Positions 11,501 to 20,297 of a stretch of 64,000 nt of DNA are shown here, piece after piece. The position numbers and the translations under genes were made by a program. Positions within the stretch are counted from its first letter, which is position 1. Each line of letters opens with the position of its first letter. A model generated the notes under the pieces. That model worked only from the letters and a program-made list of their open reading frames with translations. It was not told where the DNA came from and made no database searches. The DNA comes from Fratercula arctica (Eukaryota; Chordata; Aves; Charadriiformes; Alcidae), in assembly GCA_947846985.1 (NCBI GenBank), contig CANTUZ010000005.1:48015389-48079388 (forward strand), given 5' to 3'.

Positions 11501-13106
11501 GGGGATGGCTGGAAATGCGGCGGCCGCGGACCTGCATCCCTCCATCCTCCCGTGGGAGGCCGGGACGGTGGCTCTGGGGGCAGGCGGGGGTGGGCTGCCC
11601 CTTCCCGGTGACACACACACACACACACACCCCCCCCCGGCCCACGGGCAGTAGCGCTCCGCTGTCCCTCCGCAGGTATCTCGCTCATCATGTGGAACGC
11701 GCTCTACACGGCCGAAAAGGTCATTATCCGCTGGAGCCTGCTGACGGAGGCGTGCTACTTCGCCGTGCAGTTCCTGGGTGAGTGAGCGGCGGCAGCCACC
11801 CAGCAGGGGGGAGGACACCCAAGCATGGGGGTGCACCCCACCTGCCTCCCCCCACCGTGGGGGAGGAGGGCAGGACAGCCGGAGTGGGAGGTGGGACCGA
11901 ATGCAAAATTGGAGCAACGCCTTCGGGTCTGATGGAGTAAACTCCAGGCTGAAGGAGCTGTGGGGTGAGGCCCTGGGAGTCAGAGCGGACTCAGGTGGTG
12001 GGAAGACACTGGCCCTGCCACCCACAGATCCCCAGCTGTCCCCGTGCTGCATCTGGCTTGTGCTGGAGGTGGTTCCTTCGCTCTGCGGGACTTACAAAGA
12101 TAAGCTGGCCCCAGGAGCATCTTCCCTGACAGCTGCTCTTCCTTTTCCTTCCCCGTGGAGCAGCCTGTGCCTGGGGCTCCTCACCAAAGGGTGCCCAGGT
12201 GCCAGGGAAACACCTTCCTCTGACAGTTCATTTATTTTTCTCCCTAAAAACATCCTGGCCTTCATAGCCAGCACAGGTCATCTCCTGGAGCGGGCTGCCT
12301 AGATGCTGGGGCTAACAAAAAAACAACCTACAACCTATGCTAAAAAGGGGGATGTTCAGTCTTACCAAAACAGAGAATAAGAGTTCAGCTTGTTTCTAGG
12401 GAGCTTGTCTATATGTAACAATGAAGGGTTTTTTTTTGTATGTGTGTATTGGTAGCTGACTATCTGTGTTATAAGGTAGCTGGTTTAGATACAGGCTCTG
12501 TGTTGGTAGCCAAAAAAAAAAAAAAGAGAGATGCTCAGAAAAGAGGTAGCGTGTGTGGTACGTATGCGTATTTTGTAGATGCTTCTACAGTTGAAAAATG
12601 TTTATCAGCACTGAGGTGGTGAAGCCACAAAGCAAACTCAGGCACCTGCAGCTTCTGCAATTAACAGCTGAGCGTGACGGAAACTCGCATCTGCTCGCGT
12701 GACCTTTTTCGGGCTGTGGCTGTCTGAATGTGGGGCTGCCTTTAAAGCAGGGTTTCCGTAAGTGAGAGCTCTGAGGGCCGCGGGTCTGTGACTAACTTCG
12801 AGGCTGCGAAATCGAGCTCGTGAAGAGCCTCTGCCATGGGTTCAGCGTGCGTGTGAGCCTGTGCTGAAAGCTTCTGCGTTAGAGGGCAGTAGAAAACAGC
12901 TTTGGGCTGCTTGTCTCCATTTGTGTTTTCTTCATCACCAACCTCTGCCTTGTCTCCCTCCTCCTCCTGCAGTTACCACTGTCTCCCTGGTTGAGAATAG
13001 CCGGATAACCACAGGTGCCGTGCTCCTCCTGGTCAGCCGAGTCTTCTTCATCCTCATCAGCATTTATTATTACTACCAAGTTGGACGCCGTCCCAAGAAA
13101 GTCTAA
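8422..13106 (+). CDS. TP53I11: TP53I11, tumour protein p53-inducible protein 11 (six coding exons)
   Basis: Joining 8422-8550, 9611-9669, 10192-10240, 10673-10769, 11676-11777 and 12973-13106 gives 189 codons plus TAA with every intron GT-AG and every phase consistent. I recognise the product from its N-terminus ([20 protein letters not shown]) and its C-terminus ([13 protein letters not shown]); the length equals the human protein as I remember it. Residues 1-63 are hydrophilic and presumably cytosolic, with an acidic EDDDGE stretch near 33-38. Four hydrophobic segments follow at about 64-84, 103-122, 132-152 and 160-182, ending in a basic RRPKKV tail. The family is a poorly characterised multipass membrane protein induced by p53 and linked to apoptosis and to restraint of epithelial-mesenchymal transition; no enzymatic residue is evident. 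The start lies in an optimal GCCACCATGG context. It converges on TSPAN18. No frameshift or premature stop is seen. Confidence 0.96.
8551..9610 (+). other. TP53I11: TP53I11 intron 1 (between coding exons 1 and 2)
   Basis: GT-AG intron of 1060 bases. I see no repeat or other feature in it. Confidence 0.9.
9611..9669 (+). CDS. TP53I11: TP53I11 coding exon 2 (residues 44-62 plus two bases of codon 63)
   Basis: The acceptor is ttatttgcatttcag and the donor gtaaga. The 59-nt exon encodes [19 protein letters not shown] and ends two bases into an Arg codon completed by the next exon. It is the membrane-proximal part of the hydrophilic N-terminal region. Confidence 0.95.
9670..10191 (+). other. TP53I11: TP53I11 intron 2
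   Basis: GT-AG intron of 522 bases with no recognisable feature. Confidence 0.9.
10192..10240 (+). CDS. TP53I11: TP53I11 coding exon 3 (codon 63 to residue 79)
   Basis: The acceptor is cttccctcccacgcag and the donor gtaagt. The 49-nt exon supplies the last base of Arg63 and then [16 protein letters not shown], most of the first membrane segment. At this length it is easily missed by gene predictors. Confidence 0.95.
10241..10672 (+). other. TP53I11: TP53I11 intron 3
   Basis: GT-AG intron of 432 bases with no recognisable feature. Confidence 0.9.
10673..10769 (+). CDS. TP53I11: TP53I11 coding exon 4 (residues 80-111 plus one base)
   Basis: The acceptor is tttgcctgtgccag and the donor gtgagt. 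It encodes the end of membrane segment 1 (ALAFPDQLY), the first loop with an acidic and serine-rich stretch (DEESASS), and the start of segment 2 (IRLYGGALL). It ends on the A of a Ser codon. Confidence 0.95.
10770..11675 (+). other. TP53I11: TP53I11 intron 4, GC- and CpG-rich
   Basis: GT-AG intron of 906 bases. It contains G-runs with quadruplex potential (11154-11196), a CpG-dense patch (about 11270-11540) and an AC microsatellite (11611-11630) followed by a C-run. Confidence 0.85.
11611..11630. repeat. (AC)10 microsatellite
   Basis: Ten AC units, followed by eight or nine C residues, lie 45 bases before the acceptor of TP53I11 coding exon 5. Confidence 0.95.
11676..11777 (+). CDS. TP53I11: TP53I11 coding exon 5 (residues 112-145 plus one base)
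   Basis: The acceptor is gctgtccctccgcag and the donor gtgagt. The 102-nt exon finishes Ser112, encodes [16 protein letters not shown] (rest of segment 2), the second loop, and [11 protein letters not shown] of segment 3, and leaves one base of Val146. It is GC-rich and lies in a CpG-dense neighbourhood. Confidence 0.96.
11778..12972 (+). other. TP53I11: TP53I11 intron 5
   Basis: GT-AG intron of 1195 bases, with an A-run at 12511-12523 and otherwise nothing recognisable. Confidence 0.88.
12973..13106 (+). CDS. TP53I11: TP53I11 last coding exon (rest of codon 146 to residue 189, TAA)
   Basis: The acceptor is ctccctcctcctcctgcag. The exon encodes the end of segment 3, a loop with NSR, the fourth membrane segment (about 160-182, ending YYYYQVG), and the basic tail RRPKKV, then TAA at 13104-13106. 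The 3' UTR continues without another splice that I can support. Confidence 0.96.
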
Positions 13107-16064
13107 ATCCTGGGCTTTTTGTCATGGGAAGGGTGGGAGGGGGGGTTTGTGTCGGTAATTTTGCATTATAATTATAATTTTTTTTTTTTTGGTTAGTCCT
13201 TTTTTTGTTCTAAAGTGGTTTCCTTCTTTTCCACTTACCGGCATGAATCAGTGTGTAACTCGGTGTTGGTGGCATTGCCAGGTGAAATGTGGGGGGGGAG
13301 CAGAATCAGGTAGGCCTCCCCCCCCGGCCCTCCCCAGGAGGAGGCGAGGAGCAGCGGGAGGAAGGCTCAGGGAGGTGCAGGCCTGGCAGGCTCAGGGAAA
13401 AGAGCCGGTTTCCCAGGGGAAACTGGCCAATGGGATCACAGGCTCTGAACCTGCTGGAACAAAGCACAAAACAAGACCAGCACATTGAAACCAAATCCCT
13501 GAGGAGACAAGGCGGTGAGGCACCCGCCGAAGGACTCAGCTGCTCCCCTCGGTAAGTCCTGTGCCTGCCTGGTGGAGTCTGCCCTCGTGTACAGCCCCTT
13601 CCCCTTTCAGCAAGCACTGACTGGCCACGCAGCCGGGAGCCGGAGGGGCTAGGTCGAGTTCAGCGCTTTGCAACCCGCTCGTCTTTCCTTGCCGCCAGAG
13701 GTGCCACCCCCTTTGTAGCTTTGCAGCGGGTGCCGTGCAAAGCTTGGCAGGAGATAGAGCAGAAGAAGAGGGAGACCCCTTGCTTGCTCCCTTTTCAGGG
13801 ACAGCACCAGGAACAGCAGAGCAGCTGGAAGTACAGTATTTGAGAAGTGAAGGAAGCTGTTGGAAATAGCCCATTGAGCACAAAGACATCCCCTTGCCTG
13901 GGATGTTTCGCAAAGTTTCTGCCCCCTTCACCCCAGAACACTTTCCGCAGTTGCAGCTGTGCTGATGGTGGTAGTAGTAGCAGTGGGTGTCTGATGCTTT
14001 AGTTTAGCAGGGGCTGGAGTGCTGTTGTGTTTAGCACTAGTAAGAGCAGAGCGAGCGTCAGTACAGCTGCTTGGGTCGGTGAGCAGCCTGTAGAGATGAG
14101 CCCCAGCAGTGGGAGATGGTGTTCCAGCTCTGCTGATGTGCAGACACCACATCTCTTCTGACTTTGAGAAGAGAGGACCAAAGTTTGTAGCATTAAGATA
14201 CTGAACTGGGATGAAGAACAGCAAGGAGTATGAAGGCATCATTGCCTTTTCTAGCTCAGTCAAGGATGGACTAAATATGCTTTAGTACTCACTGGCCAGT
14301 TCTCCAACACCTACTGGGCTGAAAAGCCTTGGCTGCCCTACTTCCTAGCGCTTCCCTTGCGGCTTATCCCTGTCCACAGCTGGAGCTGGCATTTTTTTGC
14401 TCTCCATGGAACTAAAGCTAGAAGGTCTGTGTACAGGATCTGGACTTCTTACTCATGCGCTTCTGCTGCCTGGATCAAAGCGTGCCCTGGAATAGGGCTG
14501 ACTTCCCAAAATCCCAGTGAAAGATGCCTAAGCAAACAGAAGAGCTTGTGTGACCAGCAGCCCTCAAACCACTGGTGAGACTGGGATCTGCGGCTATTGC
14601 TGTTTAGTATCTAAGTAGAGTTAGAAGAAGGTAGTGGGTAGTTACTGTATGTTGTATTAGTGCTTTTGGCGTTTAGAAGCAGCTGCGTAAACTTGGGACA
14701 CTGTGTGCATTGTACCTCTTGGGCATGCAAAATGTCTGTCAGGCAAAAATATTGGAAATAGTTGAACCAGGAAACATTACAACAGTGTTTTTTTTTCCGA
14801 ACAAGCAAATCAAATGGAGAGGCAACATCCAACAGCAAGCTAAATTCTGGAGCCTCCCAAGAACACAAGCCTGCCAAGCTGCTTTCAACATGTCCACAAT
14901 ATGATACTGAGCAACTAAAACATATATTTAAGAGGAGCTTTCCTGTTCAGGTGGAAGAGTTGGGCTCTAAGAGGGAAACCTTTTCCCCGTGAGGCAGGAA
15001 ATGATCAAGTGCAGCCTGGAGCGTGTCACAAATTAGACCGCGCGGTGCTGCATGTGGGAGCTGGAGTGTGGCACGCTGTGGCCGCTGCTCTGGCCCCGCT
15101 CAGCCCTGCATGGGCAGCTGCAATGGCTTCAGCGCAGCACTTTGGCTGTAGTTGTTGGTATAGGTACGTGAAGCTTTGATTCTTTGTGTTTTGGGGTCAC
15201 ATGAATGTATACACAGACTGTTGGGGTTTTTTGGGGGGGTGGGAAATTGTGTTTCTAGGAAAGACAAGTAAAACTGACCACAGCAAAAGCAATCTTGTAG
15301 GAGAGGGAAATGGAGGGTCTTCTTAATGCTGTCCTCCCATCTGTGGTAGCCGTATGTCCTAGGAGCTTAGTTATGACTCGGGGTCTGTAGACAGCAGCCT
15401 GACTAGCGTACCTTAAAATGTCACCTAGCAGGTGAGAGAAATGAGTTACTGCACTATGTGAGAGCAGTCCTCCGAAGACTTCTTGATGGTTAAATCGGGT
15501 GGGAGGGTGGGGGAAGCAGTTATAGGTTTCTAAAGGATCTTCAAATCAGGTGAGGTCACTTTCCTCTGGTCCCTTGCTTAGCAGCTGCCTCTGCAAAACT
15601 TAAAACAGTGAGCCACTTCTAGTTTTGCCGGTCAATGTCTTCTGCTCCAACACAGAGCAAAGCCTGGGGAAGTGGCCATGAAAGAGTTTTCTTGCTAGTC
15701 CTGAAAGGGGAGAGATGAAGTTGGTTTATTTTCATGCTTCTTGCTCCATCGTACTACAAGTGGACCATGTAGAAACAGGATAAACATGGCCAGGCCCACC
15801 TGAGGAGGTGAATTTGTGGCAGGCGAGGTCCAGGGGGGAGTTTGTCAGGGTGGCTTGAGGATGGAGCCCCTGCAGACCACCTGCAGGGCTGCCAAAAAAA
15901 CCCAGCTGTGGCTGGTTGTCTTCGCTCGGGTGTGAATGGGGGAAGAGGAGGAGGATGCTGAAGGATTTGTACAGAACTGCATCCCAGAGGACAGAAGTGC
16001 TGGCATCACAGCTGCAGGTGGCAGTTGATCATATAATTTGGGATCCAAAGCCTGAGGCATCACT

Positions 16065-16150
16065 TCAGGCTCTGCTACTGATCTCCTGAGGAAAAAAAGC
16101 CTCCATCTCCACAGGCCTCAGTTTCCTTCCCTGTTAAACTGTGCGGAAGG
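16065..16150 (-). repeat. MIR-like SINE fossil in the TP53I11 3' UTR
   Basis: The + strand reads ctctgctactgatctcctga and later ggcctcagtttccttccctg then ttaaactg, which follows the order of the reversed MIR core (ctctgccactgac, gggcctcagtttcc, ctgtaaaatg) as I remember that family. The match is by eye and diverged. Confidence 0.45.
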
Positions 16151-16626
16151 CCTTGGACCGATGTCATCTCCCGCAGGAGGTGGTTTGCAATGAAGTACCT
16201 GCTTGCATTTGTATAGCGTTGTGCAGGGCTGGGAGTCGTGTTCCCCAGAGGGTTGTGCTCTGAGCAGGCACAGTCCAGGACTAAGGCTGACCCCCTTTCT
16301 CTGTGTGAGATGGACCCAAACCCTTGTGTTACGAAGCCCTCGCTTTTGAGGGTGAAGGAAGCTCATCGTTCACATGTAACTCCCTCCATTGCCTTATTTA
16401 CACCTAACCAATATCTGGCAAACTGGAGCTGGTGACAAAGGAGAGGCTCTGTCCGTCCTAAGCTGGCCTCTCCTTTCTGGTCAAGGGTTTTTACTTGGGG
16501 TGGGGGGGGGGGGCAGGGGAGAATGGGACACTTCAATTTATACCTCATTTTAGCTGCTGTACCTGAGTTTATTCTTTCTCCTCTGGTAAGAAAGTGACTG
16601 TACTTAACACCAAGCAAATAGTGAAA

Positions 16627-16632
16627 ATTAAA
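16627..16632 (+). terminator. TP53I11: ATTAAA polyadenylation signal, TP53I11
   Basis: This is the common one-base variant of AATAAA and the first such hexamer downstream of the TP53I11 stop. Cleavage would be expected about 10-30 bases on, near 16642-16662, inside the region that also ends TSPAN18. Confidence 0.6.
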
Positions 16633-16644
16633 GCCGTTTCACTT

Positions 16645-19600
16645 CACTGTCACAATATCTTTCTTTTATTTTTTTAATTTTTTTTAAGAAACGCACACAA
16701 AAACCGTGCAGAGAGTGCTTCAGGCTTGTGTTCTGGTTTATATTACCAAAAAAAAAAAAAATTCCTTTCAATATAAAAAAGCATTACAGTAGGGAATACA
16801 GGATAAATTAGCTCCACTATCTAATAAAAAGAACATTTACAGTTTTTTTAAAATAGATTTCAAACATTATTTCACACTCAGCCCTTTTCCCAGGCCTTCG
16901 TGACAGTCATTTGAGCATTAAATAACAGTGGGGAGGCAGGGGCGCCGAGAGGGGCTGCGGGCTCGCAGGCACGGGCTGCTTTCTACTACTTCCATCCAAG
17001 GTGCTTGGGCCATGGTCACGGTGCTACAGCGACGGAGGCGGCAGCTCCCTCTGCTCCCCAGCGGGCCCCAGCCTGCCCAGGGCTCTCCAGCAAGCAGCGA
17101 ACGTAGCTTGAGCCCCTCACCCCAAAATATTCACCAGAGCTGTTAAAAACAAATATAAAAATACAGTTGCTTCTCCTGCCTAATGTTCTGAAAACTACTG
17201 TACAACGGGGGGGGCGGCCATATAACCAAGGGACAAAAACCAACACATTTACATGCTTTGCCGTACAGTGGGAGTCTGGTTTCTGGGCTTGCCTGGTCAT
17301 TAAATTCCCCCCCGGGGGAAATTCCTTCTGCCTGTTACCAACTTCCACAGGTCCTCTCAGACTTGCACGTGTCTCTACAGCTATCTCCAGTTCTTGTTTA
17401 AAAGGTGCTGCCTGGGCGCTGCTGGGGTTCCGCGCTGTGCTCCCAGCGGCACGCTAGCCAGCTGCAGAGAGGATGTGAAGTCTTCATCCAGAAAAGAGCA
17501 ATGGGGGAGCAGAGAAGGTAAGAGAGGAGAAACAGCTGCGCAAAAGCCAGAATAGCAGACAAGTAAGAGATCTTTTTGAAGATACAGGGACTACCATTAG
17601 GGAGAAAGGGACAGTGAGAAAGCTAAAAACAGGCGAAGCAATGAGTACAGAATTAGGAAAGTCAACGAGAAATAAGCCAGCAGAGCTCCTGCTTCGGGCG
17701 TGTGTATTTATCACTTAGCACTCTGGCTGCTTTGGTCCGGTTGCCCCAGCTCTGACAGTTTTTACCTTGTGCCACTGGTGGCAGATTAAAGGCTTTAAGG
17801 CTTTTCGTTTTTCCCTTCAGCCACCCACCATGCACAAATCAGGGTATTCACCTGCCAGGCTCTGACCTGAGACAGGCCTTTGCATAATAAACTGAGGGGA
17901 AAGGAAAAAAAAAAAAAAAGGGAACTGGGAGAGGCCGTTCTTCTCTCGCTCACCTCCAGCCAAATTACCATCTCTGCTCAGGGTTTTGTTCCTCCCCTGG
18001 GAACCGCTCTCCTAGAACAGCCGCTGACACCAGCTCCTGAGGCAGAAGCAGAACAGATAAGCTCTCCTCCTCCTCAGCCCATTCCCTACAAGACTAGTCG
18101 GTGCAACAGACTTTTCCTATCTTAAGCGCAGCACCTGCTGTCGGGAACAAATACTGCTGGGTTTTGGCTAGCAAAGCTGTTTTCCTTCATTAAACAACAG
18201 ACCAGAATTTAATGCTAAAATGCCTCATTAAAAGCAGACCCAGAAGGAAATAGTTCAGAAAAGCTTTCCACGAGGTTTAATGCAACATCTGAGGCCGCTC
18301 AGCAGCCCCGGCCTCCTATTCTGTTGCTGGAATATGCTGACTGCGGCACAGGGGGGGCTGCAGCTCTACCTGCCGAGGTCCCCTCCTGCTGCCGAGCAAA
18401 TTGCTGCTTGCAAATGAAGCTTGGAAAAGCTCTAATGCCTCTTCCTGTCCCTTAGTATCCTGATTCCCCAACCTGGATGCTTAGCCAGGATCATTGTCTA
18501 TTATGGACCAGGCTTTCTGCTGCTTTCCTTCCTTCCCTGTGGCCTGCGCGGTGCCACTGGGAGAGCTGAAGGGACCCAGCCCAGGCAAAGGGCACCTGCT
18601 GCTGCCAGACCCAGGCACAAGGTTCATCATTGCTGCCTTCTGCCCCCTCGCCTTCCTTGCCAGTGCTTACAGCTTTCAGAGGGGCTGGTTTAAGCCTATA
18701 TAAAAGTGCTCCATAATCTGAGCCTATAAAATCCATAAAAAGACCTAAGAGAAACAATAAACCACAGCCCCTTCTGTCCTTCCCCAAGCACAATGAGTTG
18801 GGGGTCAGGGAGTGACCAGATGAACAATTAAGGCAACAGGGGTTGGGGCTTCCAGAGGAGAGAAACCAAGTGACCTGTCTGGGTCGATAACCATGACCAC
18901 TGGAGCAGCAGCTAGTGGTTTGGCTGCACCCTGGGTGCTCCTAGAGCCTGCCTGGGGCCTCAGCAGTTCCATCTTAATCTCCGACCAAGGTCCAGTCCCA
19001 GGCATCTTTCTGAAGTTCACTTGCAAATGATTAAGCAGATGATAACGTTAGTTAAATGTCAAACCGTCTCAAGGGAGGAAACACTCTCCACCAGCAAGCA
19101 GGCTAAACCAATCCTGACTCGATGCTTTCGTCAGGAGCCCATGGGAGCATCTCGGGGGGAATCCTCTGAGTTGAAGTGACGCCACAAGACTGTTTCAGGC
19201 AAACAGCATGGCAGCGGCTGACAAACCTCAGCCTCCTCCATCCAGCACCACGCCTGGAACTCCCCTTAGGGCTGGAAAGCATGCAGGAATCCACTGCAAA
19301 TATTTATGCTAACAGAGCACCACAAACCGTTTTCTGCAAGTATGAAGGGAAAGGCAAAGGCCGACAAGATTTAAACACTATTTCCTCCCCTTCTCAGGAA
19401 GGCAGCAGTATCAATGGTTCTTGACCAGAGCCATTATTTTTCCCAGGAGATGGGAGCACAGCAGGGAACTATTTGCTCTTCTTTCTTTTTCACAACAAGG
19501 AACAGTAAATCTTAGCAAAAACAGAAAGGTAGGCACCAAACTCTTGACCATCAGCCAGCCTTAGCTGAGTCCCATCGCTAAGTGAGACTATGCTGCCCCT

Positions 19601-20249
19601 GCCTGGGGCTCCAGAGAAAATCCAGCCTCACTGAAGCGCCTGACTTCTCTGAGAAGTTTCAGGGGACAGGGCCAAAGCTTCCACTGAAGAATGTGTGTTT
19701 TCATTCTGTGGCTGGGCACTAAAGCCAGAATCACGCGAACGATGACTACCTACTTCTGGGATGAGCCAGCGCTACTTGGTTCAAACCCACCTAGACCGTC
19801 ACAGACTTTGGCCAACCTATTGCCTTATCCAGTCCCTGCATGGGTGTTCTTCAGTCCTTTGCTGCCTAAAACATGATAAAGTTGCAAACGGTAGGCACGG
19901 CCTTGCAGGAGAGGCAGCTGTGCTCGTCCTCCCGCTCCCCGCTGCCGGCTCCATCAGTCTCTAGTGCAATCAGCTGCGCTGGGCTCCTGCTCCACGGCTG
20001 CTGCGGGTGGCTCTGGGCAAGGGTTGGGTGTACAGTGTAGTGCACATCACCTCAAAGTTCCAGCCCCTGAAGTACAATCCTTTTGGTCATTCATATATTA
20101 CAACCCTCTTTTTTTTTCTTTCCCCCTCCCCCTACCCCATTTTGTTAAAAAAAATAAAGGTTTTTTTGGGTGTTTTCAGGTTTTGTTTCTTCTGATTTTC
20201 CTTCTTTCTTCTGAGTATGTGGGGAACACCGTGGTTCATGGGCCACCTC
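16645..20249 (-). other. TSPAN18: TSPAN18 3' UTR (end estimated)
   Basis: This runs from the TAA at 20252-20250 to the AATAAA at 16670-16665, about 3.6 kb. It contains short A- and T-runs and several GC-rich patches near 16920-17110 and 19900-20000. Open frames on either strand here lack recognisable domains. No splice signals that would shorten it were identified. Confidence 0.65.
16665..16670 (-). terminator. TSPAN18: AATAAA polyadenylation signal, TSPAN18
   Basis: TTTATT on the + strand reads AATAAA on the - strand. It is the only canonical hexamer I see on that strand between the TSPAN18 stop (20250) and here. A GT-rich stretch lies further along the - strand (reading GCTTGGTGTT, about 16608-16617). 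ATTAAA variants at 18276-18281 and 18208-18213 could support shorter isoforms. Confidence 0.6.
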
Positions 20250-20297
20250 TTACTGGATCCCTCGAAAAAGACACATGGCAAAGATCATGGCAAACAG
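20250..20297 (-). CDS. TSPAN18: TSPAN18 last coding exon (residues 233-247, TAA)
   Basis: The acceptor reads CCCCACCTTCCAG. Forty-eight bases encode [15 protein letters not shown] and TAA, finishing membrane segment 4 and the short cytoplasmic tail with a probable palmitoylated Cys. Confidence 0.96.
   Translation of the reverse strand: MFAMIFAMCLFRGIQ

Larger units (their letters stand above)
13107..16650 (+). other. TP53I11: TP53I11 3' UTR (end estimated)
   Basis: From the stop codon to 16626 I find no AATAAA or ATTAAA on the + strand; the first is ATTAAA at 16627-16632, followed by T-rich sequence (16657-16684) that suits a downstream element. That implies a 3' UTR of about 3.5 kb ending near 16650. 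An AATAAA at 16823-16828 could give a longer form overlapping TSPAN18. The UTR holds A/T- and C-homopolymers (13182-13192, 13319-13326) and a MIR-like fossil (16065-16150). No convincing ORF is present. Confidence 0.7.

Noticed and set aside
10943..12052. 369-codon open frame on the - strand across TP53I11 introns 4 and 5
   Set aside because: It runs antisense through a real exon, is proline- and alanine-rich as expected from GC-rich DNA, changes content abruptly at the AC repeat and C-runs, and shows no domain or conserved start.
16823..16828. AATAAA on the + strand as the main TP53I11 polyadenylation signal
   Set aside because: Possible, but an ATTAAA with a good T-rich downstream region comes 196 bases earlier; kept only as an alternative.
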